Shown in pieces: positions 1 through 6,068 of a stretch of 10,096 bases of DNA (within the stretch, counting starts at the first letter, position 1; every line of letters starts with the position of its first letter). Under the pieces are notes generated by a model. That model was not told the DNA's origin and ran no database searches. It was given only the letters and a program-made list of their open reading frames with translations. A program made the translations under genes and the position numbers. The stretch comes from an uncultured Ruminococcus sp. (lineage in GTDB: Bacteria; Bacillota; Clostridia; Oscillospirales; Ruminococcaceae): assembly GCA_946531975.1 (NCBI GenBank), contig CAMNAY010000043.1, positions 1 to 10,096 on the forward strand, written 5' to 3'.

Positions 1-137
1 CCGGTCTTGGAAACTGCAACAACAGACGGGGTGGTTCTTGCGCCCTCTGCGTTCGGGATCACGGTTGCGTTGCCGCCTTCCATAACAGCGACACACGAAT
101 TGGTTGTACCAAGGTCGATACCGATAATCTTGCTCAT
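1..137 (-). CDS. dnaK: Chaperone protein DnaK (Hsp70), N-terminal fragment
   Basis: Only the first 45 codons lie in the window; the gene continues past the left edge. The protein starts MSKIIGIDLGTTNSCVAV, the invariant Hsp70 N-terminus, in which DLGTTNS (residues 8-14) forms the phosphate-1 loop of the actin-like ATPase domain. DnaK is the cytoplasmic ATP-driven chaperone that binds exposed hydrophobic segments, working with DnaJ and with GrpE, which is encoded just upstream. A consensus AGGAGGT (145-151) sits 8 nt before the ATG. The grpE-dnaK gap is 115 bp with no second CIRCE and no convincing promoter, so dnaK is most simply read from the hrcA promoter. dnaJ would be expected next, outside the window. 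Confidence 0.97.
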   Translation of the reverse strand, partial: MSKIIGIDLGTTNSCVAVMEGGNATVIPNAEGARTTPSVVAVSKT

Positions 138-252
138 AATAGTTACCTCCTGATGATACTCAATATAATATGCAGGATCATTTCTATGATTCCCGCGGGG
201 TTTTTGTTTTCAGCTCCGGTCATATTTGCCGAAGCCCTTCACGGCTGCCGTC

Positions 253-888
253 CTAGTTTGCGACGCTGACCATTGCGCAGCGGACGATGCGGTCGCCGAG
301 GCGGTAGCCCTTCTGGTAGACCTCACAGACCGTGCTTTCGCCGAAGTTCTCGTCCTCGACCTGCCGGATTGCGTTATGCACCTTCGGGTCAAAGGGCTCA
401 TTCAGCGCCGGAATCTCCTCCAGACCGAGCTTTTTGAGCAGGTCTGTCATCTGGTTGTAGATTTTCTCGATGCCGCTGCGGTATGCATCATCCGTACAGG
501 GTGATTTCATCGCAAGCTCGAAGCTGTCAACTGCCGGAAGCAGGCTGAGCAGCGTCTTTGCGACGGCATCCTGATAGGTCTCGGACTTCTCCTTTGCGGT
601 GCGCTTGCGGAAATTGTCGAACTCAGCAAACAGGCGCATATACTTGTCATTTGCCTCCCGCAGCTTTTCCTCGGCGGGGTCTTCCTCCGGAATCTCCGGC
701 TCCCCGTCATCGGTCTCCTCCGAGGGGGCTTCCTCGTCCGTCACCGGATCGGTTTCCGCTGTGTCGTCCGCTGTGTCGTCCGCGGCATCCTCCGCGCCGG
801 TGCTGTCAGGCAGCTCATCGTGCAGACCGCTTTCTTCGAGGGACTCGAAGTCCTCGCAGCCGTCGGCATCACGGATCTCGTCAGTCAT
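253..888 (-). CDS. grpE: Nucleotide exchange factor GrpE
   Basis: A 211-residue homologue of GrpE, the homodimeric factor that releases ADP from DnaK. It has a very acidic, probably disordered N-terminus (about residues 1-74), a helical coiled-coil segment (about 72-105, including FAEFDNFRKRTAKE) and a C-terminal beta domain with FDPKVHNAIRQVED and YQKGYRLGDRIVRCAMV. The usual RPAMV signature reads RCAMV here. An in-frame ATG exists at 897, but AGGAGG (898-903) directly abuts it, whereas it is 9 nt from the ATG at 888, so 888 is the better start. The gene overlaps the end of hrcA by 8 bp and its ribosome binding site lies inside hrcA, which suggests translational coupling. A 12-bp tandem repeat in the acidic region encodes a repeated ADDT. 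Confidence 0.96.
   Translation of the reverse strand: MTDEIRDADGCEDFESLEESGLHDELPDSTGAEDAADDTADDTAETDPVTDEEAPSEETDDGEPEIPEEDPAEEKLREANDKYMRLFAEFDNFRKRTAKEKSETYQDAVAKTLLSLLPAVDSFELAMKSPCTDDAYRSGIEKIYNQMTDLLKKLGLEEIPALNEPFDPKVHNAIRQVEDENFGESTVCEVYQKGYRLGDRIVRCAMVSVAN
755..783. repeat. 12-bp tandem repeat in the acidic region of grpE
   Basis: TCCGCTGTGTCG occurs twice in tandem (755-766 and 767-778), followed by a partial third copy (779-783). The unit is a multiple of three and encodes ADDT-ADDT in the acidic, low-complexity N-terminus of GrpE, where length changes should be tolerated. Confidence 0.8.
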
Positions 889-1924
889 TGTTGTCATCCT
901 CCTTTTCGGAGATCAGATTGCTGATTTTCTCCGTAAAATATTCAAGATAAGGGATCACCTTCGCGTAATTGAGGCGCATCGGTCCGATAATACCGAGCCT
1001 GCCTGCCTCTTTGCCGTCCTTCTGATACTGTCCGACGATCATGCTGGAATTTCCGATCACGAAGGTCTGCTGCGGATTCTCCCGCTTTGCGTCCTCGCTG
1101 AATGTGACATGGATCCCGTTGAAGGTATCGTTCAGGATCGGCATGATGACGTCCTGATGCTCCATGAACTCGACGATATCCTTCGTATCGAGCTCCTCGC
1201 AGGTCAGCAGGTTGCGGGTACCGTTGACGGTCAGCTCCTGCCGCATCATATCGCGGCTCAGCTCATACAGCCCGTGAACCAGCGGTCCGAGCGTCACCAT
1301 ATAGGCGCCCATTGCCGTCACAAGGCGATCGAACATTTCCGGTGACAGATCGCCGACCGAAACGCCGTGCAGATGCTCTGTGAGGAATTTCGTGAAGAAT
1401 GCGAGCTGTTCCTCATTCAGATCGAATTCCAGACGGCAGGCTTTGTTTTTGATATTGCCGCCGGAGGTGATGAGCAGAATCACATAGAGCCGTTTTCCGG
1501 TCGGAATGACCTCGACCTTTGAGATCACGGAGAACTTCGGCATCGCATTTACTGCGACGGCAGCGCACTGTGTGATCTCTGCCAGAGCGGTCGTTGCCGA
1601 CTGGATGAGGGAATCCTCTGTCAGCGTACCGTCATCCGAGAACATCGTATCGAGGCGGTTCCGTTCCTCATCGCTCAGGGAAGCGCCGGACATACATTTT
1701 TCGATATATGTCTTGTAGCCCTGAAAGGTCGGGATCCGTCCGGCTGAGGTATGGGGCTGTTCGAGCAGACCGAGCTGCTCCAGCACCGCCATATCGTTCC
1801 GGATTGTTGCAGCAGAAACATGGATATCCGGCAGTGCAGCGATGGCTTTGGAGCCGACCGGCTCACCGGTGGTCACATAGGCATCGACCACAGCTGCGAG
1901 GATCCGGAGCTTGCGGTCATCCAT
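881..1924 (-). CDS. hrcA: Heat-inducible transcription repressor HrcA
   Basis: A 347-residue HrcA, a normal length for the family. HrcA dimers bind the CIRCE operator and repress class I heat-shock genes; folding of HrcA depends on GroEL, so the repressor fails when the chaperone is titrated. The N-terminus holds the winged helix-turn-helix (about residues 3-75), with VGSKAIA, VSAATIRNDMA and the family signature LEQPHTSAGRIPT. The rest is the GAF-like dimerisation region, including GPMRLNYAKVIPYLEY near the end. A GTG lies in frame at 1933, but the Shine-Dalgarno GAAAGGA (1935-1941) is only 1 nt from it and 10 nt from the ATG at 1924, so 1924 is chosen. hrcA is first in hrcA-grpE-dnaK, and a CIRCE 48 bp upstream makes it autoregulated. 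Confidence 0.97.
   Translation of the reverse strand: MDDRKLRILAAVVDAYVTTGEPVGSKAIAALPDIHVSAATIRNDMAVLEQLGLLEQPHTSAGRIPTFQGYKTYIEKCMSGASLSDEERNRLDTMFSDDGTLTEDSLIQSATTALAEITQCAAVAVNAMPKFSVISKVEVIPTGKRLYVILLITSGGNIKNKACRLEFDLNEEQLAFFTKFLTEHLHGVSVGDLSPEMFDRLVTAMGAYMVTLGPLVHGLYELSRDMMRQELTVNGTRNLLTCEELDTKDIVEFMEHQDVIMPILNDTFNGIHVTFSEDAKRENPQQTFVIGNSSMIVGQYQKDGKEAGRLGIIGPMRLNYAKVIPYLEYFTEKISNLISEKEDDNND
898..903 (-). promoter_or_regulatory. Ribosome binding site that sets the grpE start
   Basis: A perfect AGGAGG lies inside the 3' end of hrcA. It touches the ATG at 897 and is 9 nt from the in-frame ATG at 888, which favours the downstream start. Confidence 0.75.
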
Positions 1925-1971
1925 CGAACACACATCCTTTCATCCGTCTTTGCAGACTGCTTTTTCATCTG

Positions 1972-1998
1972 CTAGCACTCTATCTCTCCGAGTGCTAA
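1972..1998 (-). promoter_or_regulatory. CIRCE operator (HrcA binding site)
   Basis: Plus strand CTAGCACTC, 9 bp, GAGTGCTAA. This matches the CIRCE consensus TTAGCACTC-N9-GAGTGCTAA at 17 of 18 arm positions; the only mismatch is the first base. It starts 5 bp downstream of the -10 box and covers the expected start of transcription, the usual arrangement for HrcA repression of its own operon. Confidence 0.97.
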
Positions 1999-2002
1999 AT
2001 AT

Positions 2003-2026
2003 AAGATACCACTTTTCCGGTATCTT
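2003..2026. repeat. Perfect 8-bp inverted repeat inside the hrcA promoter
   Basis: AAGATACC (2003-2010) and GGTATCTT (2019-2026) are perfect reverse complements separated by 8 bp. The dyad spans the whole spacer, takes in the -10 box and ends on the last base of the -35 box. It is separate from CIRCE. It could be an operator for a second regulator or a chance match. Confidence 0.6.
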
Positions 2027-2031
2027 GTCAA
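2003..2031 (-). promoter_or_regulatory. Sigma-A promoter of hrcA-grpE-dnaK
   Basis: On the minus strand a perfect -35 box TTGACA (2026-2031) is followed by a 17-bp spacer and a -10 box TATCTT (2003-2008). Transcription should start near 1996, inside CIRCE, giving a leader of about 70 nt before hrcA. Confidence 0.88.
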
Positions 2032-2038
2032 GCGTTCC

Positions 2039-2062
2039 CATGAAGTTTTCACAAACTTCGTG
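2039..2062. repeat. Imperfect inverted repeat upstream of the hrcA -35 box
   Basis: CATGAAGTTT (2039-2048) and AAACTTCGTG (2053-2062) are reverse complements at 9 of 10 positions, with a 4-nt loop; the inner 7 bp pair perfectly. It lies 7 bp upstream of the -35 box, so it could be an upstream regulator site or a hairpin in a read-through transcript. There is no T-tract beside it. Confidence 0.5.
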
Positions 2063-2173
2063 ACATTGCACAATTTTCCGTTTATTTTCCTCTGCAAAAC
2101 TGAATTCTCAATCGGTTGTTTTATTTTCGCATCCTTTGTCATGTCGTATATTTTTGCTGCCGCGGAGACTCAC

Positions 2174-2197
2174 AGCCGCCGCAGGAGTGCGGCGGCT
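2174..2197. repeat. GC-rich 9-bp hairpin after pglX
   Basis: AGCCGCCGC (2174-2182) and GCGGCGGCT (2189-2197) are perfect reverse complements around a 6-nt loop, 29 bp beyond the pglX stop. Neither strand has a T-run after the stem, so it is not a canonical intrinsic terminator. It may still end or stabilise the upstream mRNA, or be a small dispersed palindrome. Confidence 0.65.
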
Positions 2198-2226
2198 TGG
2201 GTGAAGCGAGACTGTGCCGCCTTTCG

Positions 2227-4425
2227 TTAATCGGCAGCGGGCACTGCCCTTACTAATAGCGGGTGCGCAGCGAAATCCATGCTGAGTTCAAAGGAATCCC
2301 AGTCCGCTCTGCACAGCGCAATGTTCTCCTGCACCAGCTCCGCAATCTGCCGCTCACAGTCCTCCTGTTCGGGCAGCAGCACCGGCAGCGCTGCAATATC
2401 TCCGCACTGATAATTGATCGTCGGTGCAATCGCCTTCAGCAGCTCCTTTGCCGGTCTGGAATTGCACAGTGCCAGCAGATACTCCCTGTGCTGCGTGCCA
2501 AAGCAGCTCATCCCGCTGACATCAAAAATCATACCTGCCGGTTTATAGCGGAATGCCGCGTCAGAGGACGACACCAGCGACCAGCTGAAGCTTTCTTTGA
2601 AATAATACTCCATATTCTGCGGACGGGAGCGCCGCCTGCCCTTTTCATCGCAGAAACTGCGGATCTCCGCGCCGTCGTTTGCCCAGTTGACAACATACAG
2701 ATCATTTCCGTACCACTTGCGGTAATCGCCGCCCTTATTATACGGGAACCACATTTTCCCCGATTCCAACGCCTCCGCACGGGAGCGCGCACAGCGGCAG
2801 ATTTCCCCCGCGTTCACCTCAAACCAGTACCGCAGAAACCGCGCATTGCAGCCCGTCGCAAGCCCCTGCCGCGCATCCGCATAAGTCCCCAGCGGCTTGC
2901 CCTTCCGGAAGGCTTCACGCAGCGGCTGAGGCAGCCAGTATGCCGCGGGCTGCTCCGGCAGCATCCGGAACTGCTCCGTACCGGCTTCATAGCGCCACGG
3001 ACAGTTGAAATCCGAAGCAGCTTCCTGCATTTTACACTGTTGGATTTCCATGCTGCTGCTGAAATCACTGAGCCGGATATAGATGCCGGTGTCCGACTGA
3101 TGCGCGTTCCGGAGCGTGAAGGCACAGACCGGCACCGTCGCATCACGGAATGCAGAATACGCAAGCTGCACCAGTGTTTCCGGCGGCGCGGAATCATAAA
3201 TCCGCAGCCGCAGTTTCTGATAGGAATGAATGAACATCCAGACATACGGCGTCAGCATCCCGATTCTGCCGCCCGCAGCGGTAAAGGAGATGCAGCGGTC
3301 GATAAATGCCGCAAACAGATCGGCTTTATAATCGGGATAATGCGTCCGCATCAATGCCGAAAGCTCCGGATTCATCCCGCTGTTGCTCATATACGGCGGA
3401 TTGGTGCATACGACATCATAGGTCTGCGTGAGCAGTTCTGCCGCCCTGCAATATTCCTCCGGAAAGCCCGCCTCCGTCTCCGGCAGCGGTGCTTCCGGCA
3501 TCAGCAGCGAACCGAACTGTGCGGAATGCTGCATGGTGCGTGCTGCCGGCGTACTGCGGAGAGGTTCGGGCAGCTCCGGAAACTGAAAATGCGCCAGCGA
3601 GAGGCGCATGCGGGACAAATCGGCATCCGGACAGACGGCTTTCGCTTTCATCAGCAGCGCAAAGGCTGTGAGGCAGCAGGCATGCGGGTCGATATCCAGC
3701 CCGCAGAGATTCTCCTGTAAGATCGGACGCACCGCCTGCGCCGCAGGAATCCCGTGCTCCGCGTAGATCTGCACGAGCAAATCGAATGCAGAAACGAGGA
3801 TATTGCCGCTGCCCATGCAGGGATCGAGTACCCGAAGCTTCTGCGGGTCGCAGGGCTCTGTCTGCTCTGTTTCCGTATGCACAAAATACCGCAGGGCATG
3901 CGTCTCGCGGCAGTATCTGCCGAGCGTGTTTTCTGTCAGATACTGCACCAGCCATTCCGGCGTAAAGACCTGTGTCGCGGCATGAATCTGTCCGGCGGCA
4001 ACCTTTTCATTCCGCTTGGCATCGGCGGGAAACTGTGCCTTTTCTTCCGCATTATAATATTGATAGAGCCAGCCCGTAAGCTGCACATTGCCGCGCCATT
4101 CCTCTGCCGGAACTGCGGCAAGCAGCATCTCCGGCAGTTCCTCCGGCAGACGCAGCCGCATCAGGGCATCCGCGTCCTCCGGAAATGCAGCGGGGAATTC
4201 CGCATGCAGCCGCGCAAACAGCTCCGGCATCAGCCGCTCCGGATCCGCGCACTGCCCGAAGACCTGCCATTGCTCCGGCACATTGACCTCCAGATACCGA
4301 AGCGCTGTCAGCCGGAAAAACCAGCAGAACGCGATATGCTCCGCCTGCCCGCCATACGGTGCAGCCGCCGTGCGCAGCATTCTGTGCGCATCCGCAGCAA
4401 ACTGCCGGATCTTCTGTTTTCGCAC
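2227..4425 (-). CDS. pglX: PglX-type (BREX-1) adenine-specific DNA methyltransferase, C-terminally short
   Basis: A 732-residue protein that I recognise as PglX-like. Matching segments in order: WFFRLTALRYLEVN (35-48), GWLYQYYNAEEK (118-129), AATQVFTPEWLVQYLTENTLGR (149-170), the SAM-binding motif LDPCMGSGNIL (200-210), GLDID (242-246), the catalytic NPPY (342-345, in VVCTNPPYMSNSGMN), MWFPYNKGGDYRKWYGN (558-574), YYFKESFSWS (607-616), FRYKPAGMIFDVSG (625-638) and DWDSFELSMDFAAHPLL (708-724). Full BREX PglX is about 1,200 residues and continues well past the last block; this one stops 8 residues after it. In BREX, PglX methylates a non-palindromic adenine site to mark self DNA, but no brxA, brxB, brxC, pglZ or brxL is present here. 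The start is GTG: AAAGGAG (4435-4441) is 9 nt upstream, and a longer frame would overlap the MgtC gene. Only 34 bp, with no terminator, separate it from that gene. Confidence 0.88.
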   Translation of the reverse strand: MRKQKIRQFAADAHRMLRTAAAPYGGQAEHIAFCWFFRLTALRYLEVNVPEQWQVFGQCADPERLMPELFARLHAEFPAAFPEDADALMRLRLPEELPEMLLAAVPAEEWRGNVQLTGWLYQYYNAEEKAQFPADAKRNEKVAAGQIHAATQVFTPEWLVQYLTENTLGRYCRETHALRYFVHTETEQTEPCDPQKLRVLDPCMGSGNILVSAFDLLVQIYAEHGIPAAQAVRPILQENLCGLDIDPHACCLTAFALLMKAKAVCPDADLSRMRLSLAHFQFPELPEPLRSTPAARTMQHSAQFGSLLMPEAPLPETEAGFPEEYCRAAELLTQTYDVVCTNPPYMSNSGMNPELSALMRTHYPDYKADLFAAFIDRCISFTAAGGRIGMLTPYVWMFIHSYQKLRLRIYDSAPPETLVQLAYSAFRDATVPVCAFTLRNAHQSDTGIYIRLSDFSSSMEIQQCKMQEAASDFNCPWRYEAGTEQFRMLPEQPAAYWLPQPLREAFRKGKPLGTYADARQGLATGCNARFLRYWFEVNAGEICRCARSRAEALESGKMWFPYNKGGDYRKWYGNDLYVVNWANDGAEIRSFCDEKGRRRSRPQNMEYYFKESFSWSLVSSSDAAFRYKPAGMIFDVSGMSCFGTQHREYLLALCNSRPAKELLKAIAPTINYQCGDIAALPVLLPEQEDCERQIAELVQENIALCRADWDSFELSMDFAAHPLLVRAVPAAD

Positions 4426-4434
4426 AGCCTCTCG

Positions 4435-4441
4435 CTCCTTT
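4435..4441 (-). promoter_or_regulatory. Ribosome binding site that sets the GTG start of pglX
   Basis: AAAGGAG lies 9 nt upstream of GTG 4425. The reading frame stays open for 52 more codons upstream, but those would run into the 3' end of the MgtC-like gene and do not resemble the family. Confidence 0.75.
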
Positions 4442-4459
4442 CTGTTTCCGTTCACTGTC

Positions 4460-5155
4460 TCAGACGGACACGCATTCCGCCGACAGGACGCCTTCTGTTG
4501 CTTTGATCCGCGGCAGCAGCATGTCAAGCGAATCGTATTTTCGCGAACGCAGGGAAATAACCGCAGTAAAGACCGGCACATCAGTATCCTGTGATCCGGT
4601 CACCTGCAAATTGCTGATCGCAAAGCTGTTGTCCTTGCAGCAGCGCATGATCTGATCCAGCGCAGGCTTTTTAAGGTAGGTCAGTTCGATCTGAAACTCC
4701 GGCTTGTGCCTGAGGCTCCGGCTGAGCTTTGCGCAGAAAATCTCGACAAACAGCACCAGCAATGCCGCCAGAACCGCACCCTCATAGAAGCCGGCACCGA
4801 TCGCCAGACCGATGATACCGGTTGCCCAGAGACCGGCAGCCGTTGTCAGTCCCTTGATCCTGCCCTTTCCCGTTACGAGGATCGTGCCGCCGCCGATGAA
4901 ACCCAGACCGGAGACGACTGCTGCGCCGAGACGCGAAAGATCGGTCGGGAAGCCGCGATTGATCGCCAGATAGACGCCGGTCATGGACGCGACGGATGCG
5001 CCGAAGCACACAAGGACGTGCGTTCTCAGACCGGCAGAGCGGTTTTTATAGGAACGTTCCAGACCGATCATGCCGCCGCACAAAAATGCCGCGATCATGC
5101 GGAACAGAACATTCAGTGTTGTGATATCGCGAAAACGGTCCAAAACATGTATCAT
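4460..5155 (-). CDS. MgtC/SapB family membrane protein (second of a tandem pair)
   Basis: A 231-residue inner-membrane protein with the MgtC signature: GGMIGLERSYKNRSAGLRTH (27-46) with its conserved E-R pair, an acidic residue in DLSR (72-75) and VSGLGFIGGGTIL (81-93). Hydrophobic stretches suggest about five transmembrane helices up to residue 142. A soluble C-terminal domain of about 85 residues follows, probably ACT-like as in other MgtC proteins. Salmonella MgtC supports survival at low Mg2+ and in macrophages by acting on ATP synthase and membrane potential; the role here is unknown. AAAGGAG (5163-5169) is 7 nt from ATG 5155; an earlier in-frame TTG lies before that site and is not used. 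The ribosome binding site overlaps the stop of the first MgtC gene and the gap is 13 bp, so translation is probably coupled. Confidence 0.92.
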   Translation of the reverse strand: MIHVLDRFRDITTLNVLFRMIAAFLCGGMIGLERSYKNRSAGLRTHVLVCFGASVASMTGVYLAINRGFPTDLSRLGAAVVSGLGFIGGGTILVTGKGRIKGLTTAAGLWATGIIGLAIGAGFYEGAVLAALLVLFVEIFCAKLSRSLRHKPEFQIELTYLKKPALDQIMRCCKDNSFAISNLQVTGSQDTDVPVFTAVISLRSRKYDSLDMLLPRIKATEGVLSAECVSV

Positions 5156-5168
5156 AGATCTGCTCCTT

Positions 5169-5903
5169 TCAGGCAATCAGTTCCCGGACTGCACAGACAC
5201 ACGGCAGCTCGGCAACAGACGAGAGCATTGCAGAATGTGAGCTTTGGTGCTTCGCAAGCTTCATCGAGAGGATTGCGGAGGGAAGCTGCCCGTCGGAAGG
5301 CTCCGAGCGTTCGATCTCCAGCTCAAAAATCCGGGCATCCAGCTTCTGCACGGTATCGGTGATTGTTTCGATATCCTCGATGCTGCTGAATTCCACGCTG
5401 ATCGTAATATGGTGCATCTGCCGCTTGAGCCCGACCTCAATCCGCTGCATACCCTCCAGCGCAAACACGATAAAGAACACGGCGAACAGGACGCATTCAT
5501 AAAAGCCCGCACCCGCAGCAATGCCCATGCCGGCGGCAGCAAACAGACCGATTGCCGAAGTCAGACCGGAGATCTGCTGATGCGCAACAGACAGGATCGT
5601 TCCCGCGGCAAGGAAACCGATGCCGGCGATGACCTGTGCGGCAAAGCGCGTGCCGTCAAATTTCAGCTCGCCCCGCGCCGATGCCCATGCCCACTGCCCG
5701 CGGATCATTTCATATTCATACATTGAGATCAGGACCGTCAGCGCCGCACCGATGCAGACGATCATATAGGTGCGCATTCCGGCATTGCGCTGTTTGCGCG
5801 AACGACCGAAGCCGACCGCAAAGCCGCCGAGTGCCGCAAGCAGAAGCCGCAGCGTTGCCGAAACCAGATTGAATTCACGCAGATATTCTATTATCTCACG
5901 CAT
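5169..5903 (-). CDS. MgtC/SapB family membrane protein (first of a tandem pair)
   Basis: A 244-residue paralogue of the next gene. Family features are AGMRTYMIVCIGAAL (41-55), FDGTRFAAQVIAGIGFLAAGTIL (82-104) and about five hydrophobic segments in the first 150 residues, followed by a soluble C-terminal domain. It departs from the family at the first motif: where the partner reads GLERS, this one reads GFGRS (31-35), so the usual Glu is Gly, and the His after LRT is Tyr. These changes suggest a diverged role, perhaps as one half of a heteromer. The start is well set by AGGAGG (5910-5915), 6 nt before the ATG. A near-consensus promoter lies just upstream with a leader of only about 30 nt, too short for a Mg2+-sensing riboswitch or the long attenuator known for Salmonella mgtC. 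Confidence 0.91.
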   Translation of the reverse strand: MREIIEYLREFNLVSATLRLLLAALGGFAVGFGRSRKQRNAGMRTYMIVCIGAALTVLISMYEYEMIRGQWAWASARGELKFDGTRFAAQVIAGIGFLAAGTILSVAHQQISGLTSAIGLFAAAGMGIAAGAGFYECVLFAVFFIVFALEGMQRIEVGLKRQMHHITISVEFSSIEDIETITDTVQKLDARIFELEIERSEPSDGQLPSAILSMKLAKHQSSHSAMLSSVAELPCVCAVRELIA

Positions 5904-5939
5904 ATGAAACCTCCTGTCCCCGCAATGAAATACCTCATA

Positions 5940-5968
5940 ATTATATCATAATATTTCGGAAAGTTCAA
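5940..5968 (-). promoter_or_regulatory. Sigma-A promoter of the MgtC-MgtC-PglX unit
   Basis: On the minus strand, -35 TTGAAC (5963-5968), a 17-bp spacer and a perfect -10 TATAAT (5940-5945). Predicted transcription start near 5933, about 30 nt before the first MgtC gene. It is the only strong promoter seen before pglX. Confidence 0.88.
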
Positions 5969-6016
5969 TGGGAGCGTGACGAAAAAATCTCAGGAGGAAA
6001 GCATGGGGGCAAATAC

Positions 6017-6052
6017 AATGCCCCGAAGCGTCATCAAACACTTCGGGGCATT
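6017..6052 (-). terminator. Intrinsic terminator of the lon unit
   Basis: AATGCCCCGAAG (6017-6028) and CTTCGGGGCATT (6041-6052) form a perfect 12-bp stem with a 12-nt loop, 17 bp beyond the stop of the membrane protein gene. The minus-strand transcript continues with a broken T-run (TGTATTTG). On the plus strand the stem is followed by a short T-run, so it could work in both directions. Confidence 0.85.
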
Positions 6053-6068
6053 TTCTGTATAGAAATCA

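Larger units (their letters stand above)
1925..2226. other. Intergenic region between pglX and hrcA
   Basis: About 300 bp, more AT-rich in its middle than the flanking genes. Along the transcription direction it holds a GC-rich hairpin (2174-2197), a stretch of about 110 bp with no recognisable signal, an imperfect dyad (2039-2062), the hrcA promoter with its internal dyad, CIRCE and the hrcA ribosome binding site. I see no convincing protein gene or RNA gene in it. Confidence 0.7.

Noticed and set aside
148..177. Possible hairpin sequestering the dnaK ribosome binding site (TCCTG 148-152 with CAGGA 173-177), which could act as an RNA thermometer
   Set aside because: The stem is only 5 bp with a 20-nt AT-rich loop and little extra pairing; too weak to call without folding and conservation data.
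189..207. CCCGCGGGG followed by a T-rich run on the plus strand, resembling a terminator
   Set aside because: The palindrome has no loop and cannot form a normal hairpin, and no plus-strand gene precedes it.
1972..2142. A 56-codon minus-strand open frame (ATG at 2142, stop at 1972) between pglX and hrcA, beginning MTKDAKIKQPIENS
   Set aside because: It has no ribosome binding site and runs through the hrcA promoter boxes and CIRCE, so its sequence is explained by regulatory DNA. A faint resemblance to small transposon-encoded proteins was too weak to support.
2263..3720. A 485-codon plus-strand open frame opposite pglX
   Set aside because: It lies wholly antisense to a recognised gene, its translation is rich in Arg, His, Gln and Cys with no family motifs, and it reflects GC-biased codon use on the other strand.
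5904..5939. A Mg2+-sensing riboswitch or attenuator before the MgtC genes
   Set aside because: The leader predicted from the promoter is only about 30 nt and shows no stem able to act as a sensor.
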